Source of the DNA: Botryotinia globosa
Lineage: Eukaryota > Ascomycota > Leotiomycetes > Helotiales > Sclerotiniaceae
Assembly (NCBI GenBank): GCA_014898425.1
Contig: RCSZ01000001.1
Coordinates: forward strand, 1,054,001-1,118,000
Direction: 5' to 3'
Length of the DNA stretch: 64,000 nt
The stretch's first letter is position 1. Each line of letters begins with the position of its first letter. This document shows positions 59,818-64,000 of the stretch, in pieces. The notes under the pieces were generated by a model that saw only the letters and a program-made list of their open reading frames with translations, searched no databases and was not told the DNA's origin. Position numbers and translations under genes: made by a program.

Positions 59818-60171
59818 CTTTAATGCTAAATTGTTGTAGAGTGGTGAGTTGTGCAATGGCAGGACAGTAAGGGATTTAATGGCAGTTGCCACGAGGGAAA
59901 AACGGATATGCAATGAAATTTCAATATGTGAAGCAATATAGGTTCTCCGTTTGTTAACTTTGCCCAAAGAAAGTCCACATATACGCCAACTTTTCGTGTG
60001 TTTACAAGACTAGAAGTTCAAAATACTATCTTGATAGTGTCAAAAGCATTATGTCATCACCCAGTGTTTTGTTTTCTGTAAATAGCTTCGTTTCCTCATT
60101 AGAGCTATATATGATACATGAAGGTATCCTCAAATCCCTTTCACCTACTCCTCTTCCATCAAAGCGTCATC
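59818..60171. other. Intergenic, 354 bases, between convergent units
   Basis: Spacer between the ligase pseudogene and the minus-strand orphan gene. No gene seen. Confidence 0.6.
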
Positions 60172-61254
60172 CTAATCAGCTTGATTTTCCGAAGCTCTTC
60201 CCCCGATGCGTCTTTCTTTAGTATGGTTTTGGAATTCGGTTCGTCTGCTATGCCCAAGCGTAGAATCCTTTCCAAAACCGGCCTCTTTGCATAACTTTTC
60301 ACTGTGAGTCTTATCATTGAAGTCCTTCATATCTCGATCATCACCCTTGACGGAAGAGGATGATCCATCCTTTTGGAATCCAGTTTGCAATTTGACCTCA
60401 TCGAGCCCCTCGTTCTCAGCAAGTTTGCGATCTGTTGAGTCCATATCCATGGCGCGCTTTCCGTCACACAGCCTTCTTCTGTGTATACCTGTCTGTCTAT
60501 GCGAGCCATCGAGCGCCTCCTTATACACGTCCCCATCGTCGCGCTCACCACCAGTACCATGAATCAGCCTCAGCATTTCTTGAGTCATTTTGCGTAGTTT
60601 CTCCTCATCAGTGCACGGGTAACGGTCAGAGAATGATGGGTTTCCGCTCCAGTCGAGTTCCGTGGAGGTGTCTTCTGAAATTGTGTATGTGGTTTTCTGC
60701 GATGCTAGTGCTGATCTTTCTATCAACGCAGCTTCTGCTTGTGATGGCACATTCTCGTTCATCAGAACTTCATCAGTATCTACGTGTGTTAGTATGTAAA
60801 CATAGTAATAATGAAGATACATACATGGACCGTCAGTGACACTTTCACCGCATGACCACATCTCTCCATCGCAATCGATCTCCGGTGTAGCAGGTAGAAT
60901 GTCGACCAACTTTCGCATCAAATGTGTCAATTTTGCTTTGAAATCTCTGGACTGCTGTTGGGCTTCAGGAAGTTCGAGAAGTTCTATGATTTTCTTCGCC
61001 AGCTTCCATTCCTCTGCAGGGTGTTCTATGGCGTTTGGGTCTTCTGGTAGATCGCATCCAAGATATCCGTCAATCGCCTCGATCATCGCAGCCGTTTCAT
61101 TCTGTATTCTCCTTCTGCAAGACTTGATGCCCTTCGCTGGTAACTTTCCTATCCTGATTGCCTCCGTTTCTCTTGTGATGGATTGTATAACGTTTAACTG
61201 TGTCTCCTTCTCTTCCTCAAACATCCCCTCATAGGCTTGTACAGTTCTTTCCAT
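60172..61254 (-). CDS. Hypothetical charged, coiled-coil protein
   Basis: Exons (minus) 61254..60825 and 60779..60172; the intron (60824-60780) has perfect signals (GTATGT, TACTAAC, TAG) but is exactly 45 nt and stop-free, so retention would simply add 15 residues. The spliced product is 345 residues. Residues 1-130 are helical and heptad-like (MFEEEKETQLNVIQSITRE, ALVEWKLAKKIIELLEL-type). The remainder is hydrophilic, rich in Asp, Lys, Ser and Gly, and looks disordered. No domain, signal peptide or membrane segment is seen. It lies between a pseudogene and an unrecognised gene. I do not assign a function. Confidence 0.6.
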   Translation of the reverse strand: MERTVQAYEGMFEEEKETQLNVIQSITRETEAIRIGKLPAKGIKSCRRRIQNETAAMIEAIDGYLGCDLPEDPNAIEHPAEEWKLAKKIIELLELPEAQQQSRDFKAKLTHLMRKLVDILPATPEIDCDGEMWSCGESVTDGPCMYLHYYYVYILTHVDTDEVLMNENVPSQAEAALIERSALASQKTTYTISEDTSTELDWSGNPSFSDRYPCTDEEKLRKMTQEMLRLIHGTGGERDDGDVYKEALDGSHRQTGIHRRRLCDGKRAMDMDSTDRKLAENEGLDEVKLQTGFQKDGSSSSVKGDDRDMKDFNDKTHSEKLCKEAGFGKDSTLGHSRRTEFQNHTKERRIGGRASENQAD

Positions 61255-61586
61255 ATTGTATTGGGAACGCGTCTATAATATTAACTTGAGGATTTCGAGA
61301 AGGGTTGTAAATTAAAAGAAACAAGTCGAAGAGAAACTGTAAATGTGGTCCAGCTGGAACCAACTGTCACAAATTGAATATTGTGGTATGGAGTTTTTCA
61401 AATGAATATTTTCTCACTTTCAAAGGTGAAATCATCTTCTTCAGTTTCACTGCGGACTAAAGATGGGAAACTTCTACTCAATAATAATTCAACGTTTGAA
61501 ATCCCAAATTCATCACACACCCATCTCTTTTGTTAAGCACGACACTGCAACAACTCCGCGATCTAGCTCTTATCAAACAATCTACC
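61255..61586. other. Intergenic, 332 bases, between divergent genes
   Basis: Shared upstream region of the coiled-coil gene (leftward) and the unrecognised gene (rightward). No special sites seen. Confidence 0.6.
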
Positions 61587-63028
61587 ATGGCATCTTCTTC
61601 AGCGGCAGGAGCGCCGAATGTAAGCAATCTCCAGCAATTAAAAGAATACGTTATCGCTCTCTCTGGGTACGGGTTGAAGCACGGACTTGAGAAAAGAAAG
61701 GGTTACCAGTATATCCAGACACATCCTGTCTCATCAATTGCAGTCGAGAAAGCACAGAAGGGATTGATTGGTTCCGAAACTGGATTGAAATTGAGCCCTC
61801 GATTCCGTCCATATTATCGAACCAGAGAGAACAAGAGCTTCCGTCAGATAATAGGACAATCTGCGCCTTGGTCGTATGCTTGTATCTTTCAAAAACAGGC
61901 GCATTTGACATCACCAAGGCCCGATAATCGAGACCGACAAAGGAACTAATAAGGGGATGCCAGTAGGCAAAGGGATACCAATCAGTCCGGAGGAATTCGA
62001 TCATAGTCCTGTATTCAGGTTTGTGGTCAAGGTTGTCGAAGAGATGCTAAAGGAAGGTGCAAAGCTTCATGTCTTGCTAGAAGAGAAAGATGGACTGGCC
62101 GTGCCATACAGGGTAGCACAGAGCAAGGTCTTCTTTTTCGATGAATTCCGGGATGATAGTCCTTCTCGAGCCAGGAGGGAAGTCGGCTGGATGGCAAACG
62201 TCAAAAAACACTCAGTTATGGAAGAAAGAGCAAGGGATACCAGTAAGTTGGCATGCGGACCAAAGGAGGGTTTAAGAAACAGCCTTGCAAAGCACTTAGT
62301 CTTGCTTATGACGTTAGAGGGACCACCACCGGAAGATCTCTTGAGATTGATTTCCAACACGTTACGCTCAGCATATACGGACATGTATCAGAGAGACATG
62401 CCATCGAGCGAAACAATAAATGCCTTTGTCGACAGGGGTTCAGCTTGGGATCACACCTGCACCTCGAACTTCATATCTGCCATCAAACGAGTGTGGCCTT
62501 CCATAAAACTGACCGAAGATATTGTCCATGCTATGCGAAGTGGACTGCGAGAAGCCGAACTATCGGTTGACTACCGTCACTTGAAGGGGTTCTTTATCGA
62601 AGGGAGTTTCATCATTAAGAATGAGATTCAAGCACCGGGCGTTGCGCGAACAATGACAAATGAGGAGATGGCGATCGCCGCATTGAGTGTAGCCCAGCGT
62701 CACAAGCAAGTAGACACTGCACCGAGGCCCTCGATCCAAACGGTCCAGGACAATGAAGCTTGCGTACGGATGTTGAAAGAGGGACTTAAAAACTTTGTGC
62801 AAGGCTGCAATTGACAACCTTGGTAACAATGTCATGAAGATGGATTCTTGGACGGCTTTTTTCAAAGGTCACAGTAGTGCTAGGGATAGAGACGCACAGA
62901 AGATGTTAAGTGCATCTCTGGCCCGGTCTATGTTTTCACAGATCACTATCAAGCATGATGGCATAATCAAGATATTGGAGGAAATGATACGGCTGACGAA
63001 ATTGTGGTTGAGTCGCGCATCTCAGTAG
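61587..63028 (+). CDS. Unrecognised gene, probably three exons (or a frameshifted pseudogene)
   Basis: Three long open segments lie in successive frames (61587-61949, 61957-62814 and about 62795-63028). A splicing model fits: exons 61587..61842, 61964..62763 and 62804..63028, giving 426 residues. Intron 1 has donor GTCAGA and branch ACTAAT; intron 2 is only 40 nt, and donor 62710 would also keep frame. The protein begins MASSSAAGAPNVSNLQQL and is largely helical (HSPVFRFVVKVVEEMLKEGA, AKHLVLLMTLEGPPPEDLL), with Lys/Arg/Glu-rich surfaces. No catalytic motif or membrane segment is seen. If the introns are not real, two single-base shifts would make it a pseudogene, which would match the damaged ligase nearby. 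Function unknown. Confidence 0.45.
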
Positions 63029-64000
63029 GCCGTAGCACGTCCGGGACTGACTTGCTGCTTGTACCTTAGGCATTAGTCTCGGCAATGAATGTTCGATATT
63101 TTACTTATGCAATGTTGATTATTGAAAGTAATCTAAATGGCAATGCAAGATGGCATATTTCGCTATTTGAACGTAATTCGTAAAGTTCAAGACGTATGGA
63201 CGAAATGTGATGTCAAATAGTTTGGCTAAACGCTTGTTAGGGGTAGTTTAGTCAAAAAAGAAAAAAGGCGATGATTGATACACTAGAGACGCGCAAATCA
63301 ATCATCGATTTCCCCCATACCATTGTTCCATCCCTTCGTACTAACAGCAGCATCGCATCAGAATTACTTGGAAAAGAACAATTGTTACTTTTGGTGGAAT
63401 TTTATTCGGTACGAGGATTTGTTAATGATAATTTAGCTCTTGTTCACCTTGAACAAGAAAGCCCTTCAGATACTAATGCCTCTATATTTGAACGCCGCCC
63501 TTGCAACATTCGCACCTAACAACACTTGTATAACAATATTGACTCCAGGCACCGCGTGGCAAATCCCGTTGTGTCAAAAGAACGGAGCAAAATTTTCGGG
63601 CTTCATTCATTTTGGTATCATAACCCCTGAGTTCTCATATATCTTGCCACAACTCCTCTCGGAGATCTCTCGTGCTCCCCTTAGCTTATCTCGAATGTTT
63701 ATCTCGAAAAGAATCTTCCAATAGTAGCGCTTGCGATATTTCCCGCAATTCCTGAGGAATACATAGCACTGCCCGCCAAATTCGATGCTTGTCCAAACTT
63801 ATCACATCTCGAGAACGCCAAAGTATTTGTAACTGTCAAACTCAATGCAATCACTACAGAACCATACTCGTTAGCGATTCCCTCGGTGCATCATCTTGTT
63901 TTCACCCTTATTCCGTACTCATGGCCGCCTGGAATCCGAAACAGAAGGCAAAACTTACCGATCAAGGTCAACCAAATAAACTCAAACCTAAAAATAGCCA
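63029..64000. other. Right edge, unassigned; possible partial coding sequence
   Basis: Frames 63271-63519 and 63440-63724 overlap and have ATG or alternative starts but no family features. On the plus strand one frame is open from 63685 to the window end (about 105 codons, including [20 protein letters not shown]), so a gene may continue to the right. A short frame from an ATG at 63921 (MAAWNPKQKAKL) is also open to the edge. Neither is recognised. Confidence 0.3.

Overview
The window is nuclear DNA of a filamentous ascomycete. Genes carry several short introns (mostly 40-60 nt, GT...CTAAY...AG), lie on both strands and are not in operons. Gene-poor gaps of 0.3-4 kb hold microsatellites, minisatellites, AT-rich blocks and many copies of a TACCTAGGTA-like palindrome. 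The CYP51 N-terminus and the overall gene types fit Leotiomycetes (Helotiales, probably near Sclerotiniaceae). That placement is inferred from remembered family resemblance, not from a search.

Layout: 1-5 kb has a partial SET-domain methyltransferase, a small Ser/Thr-rich surface protein and an Izh3/PAQR-type membrane receptor. 6.8-11.4 kb has sterol 14-alpha-demethylase (CYP51) and a DGAT2-type acyltransferase, both on the minus strand: a membrane-lipid gene beside a storage-lipid gene. 13-22 kb has a three-finger C2H2 regulator, a histidine phosphatase and an STK19-like nuclear protein. 25.9-35 kb has a kinesin-7 (KipA/Kip2/Tea2 type) and a type II membrane glycosyltransferase-like protein. 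36-41 kb has an FAD-oxidoreductase-like protein, a secreted cysteine-containing acidic protein with a GPI-like tail, and an FMN-dependent 2-hydroxy-acid oxidase. 42-49.5 kb has two convergent Zn-alcohol dehydrogenases on either side of a SWIM-like zinc-finger gene. 50.8-56.8 kb has a tiny His/Asp repeat ORF, a histidine acid phosphatase/phytase, a dienelactone hydrolase and tRNA-dihydrouridine synthase 2. 58.5-64 kb looks less stable: a truncated, stop-containing acyl-CoA ligase pseudogene, a coiled-coil orphan, an unrecognised multi-exon gene and an unassigned right edge.

Most multi-exon models were rebuilt by hand by joining reading frames at GT/AG sites with matching phase and family continuity. 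Exon coordinates are given in each entry. Coordinates of start and end include the stop codon.

The genes are mostly independent housekeeping or metabolic functions. I found no biosynthetic cluster, defence system or intact transposon. The least explained items are a 177-bp inverted-repeat element (MITE-like) inside an alcohol-dehydrogenase intron with related sequence about 9 kb away, an overlapping upstream ORF five bases before the CYP51 start, a GC-rich palindrome inside another intron, a dispersed AT-rich repeat present at least twice, and the His/Asp micro-ORF.
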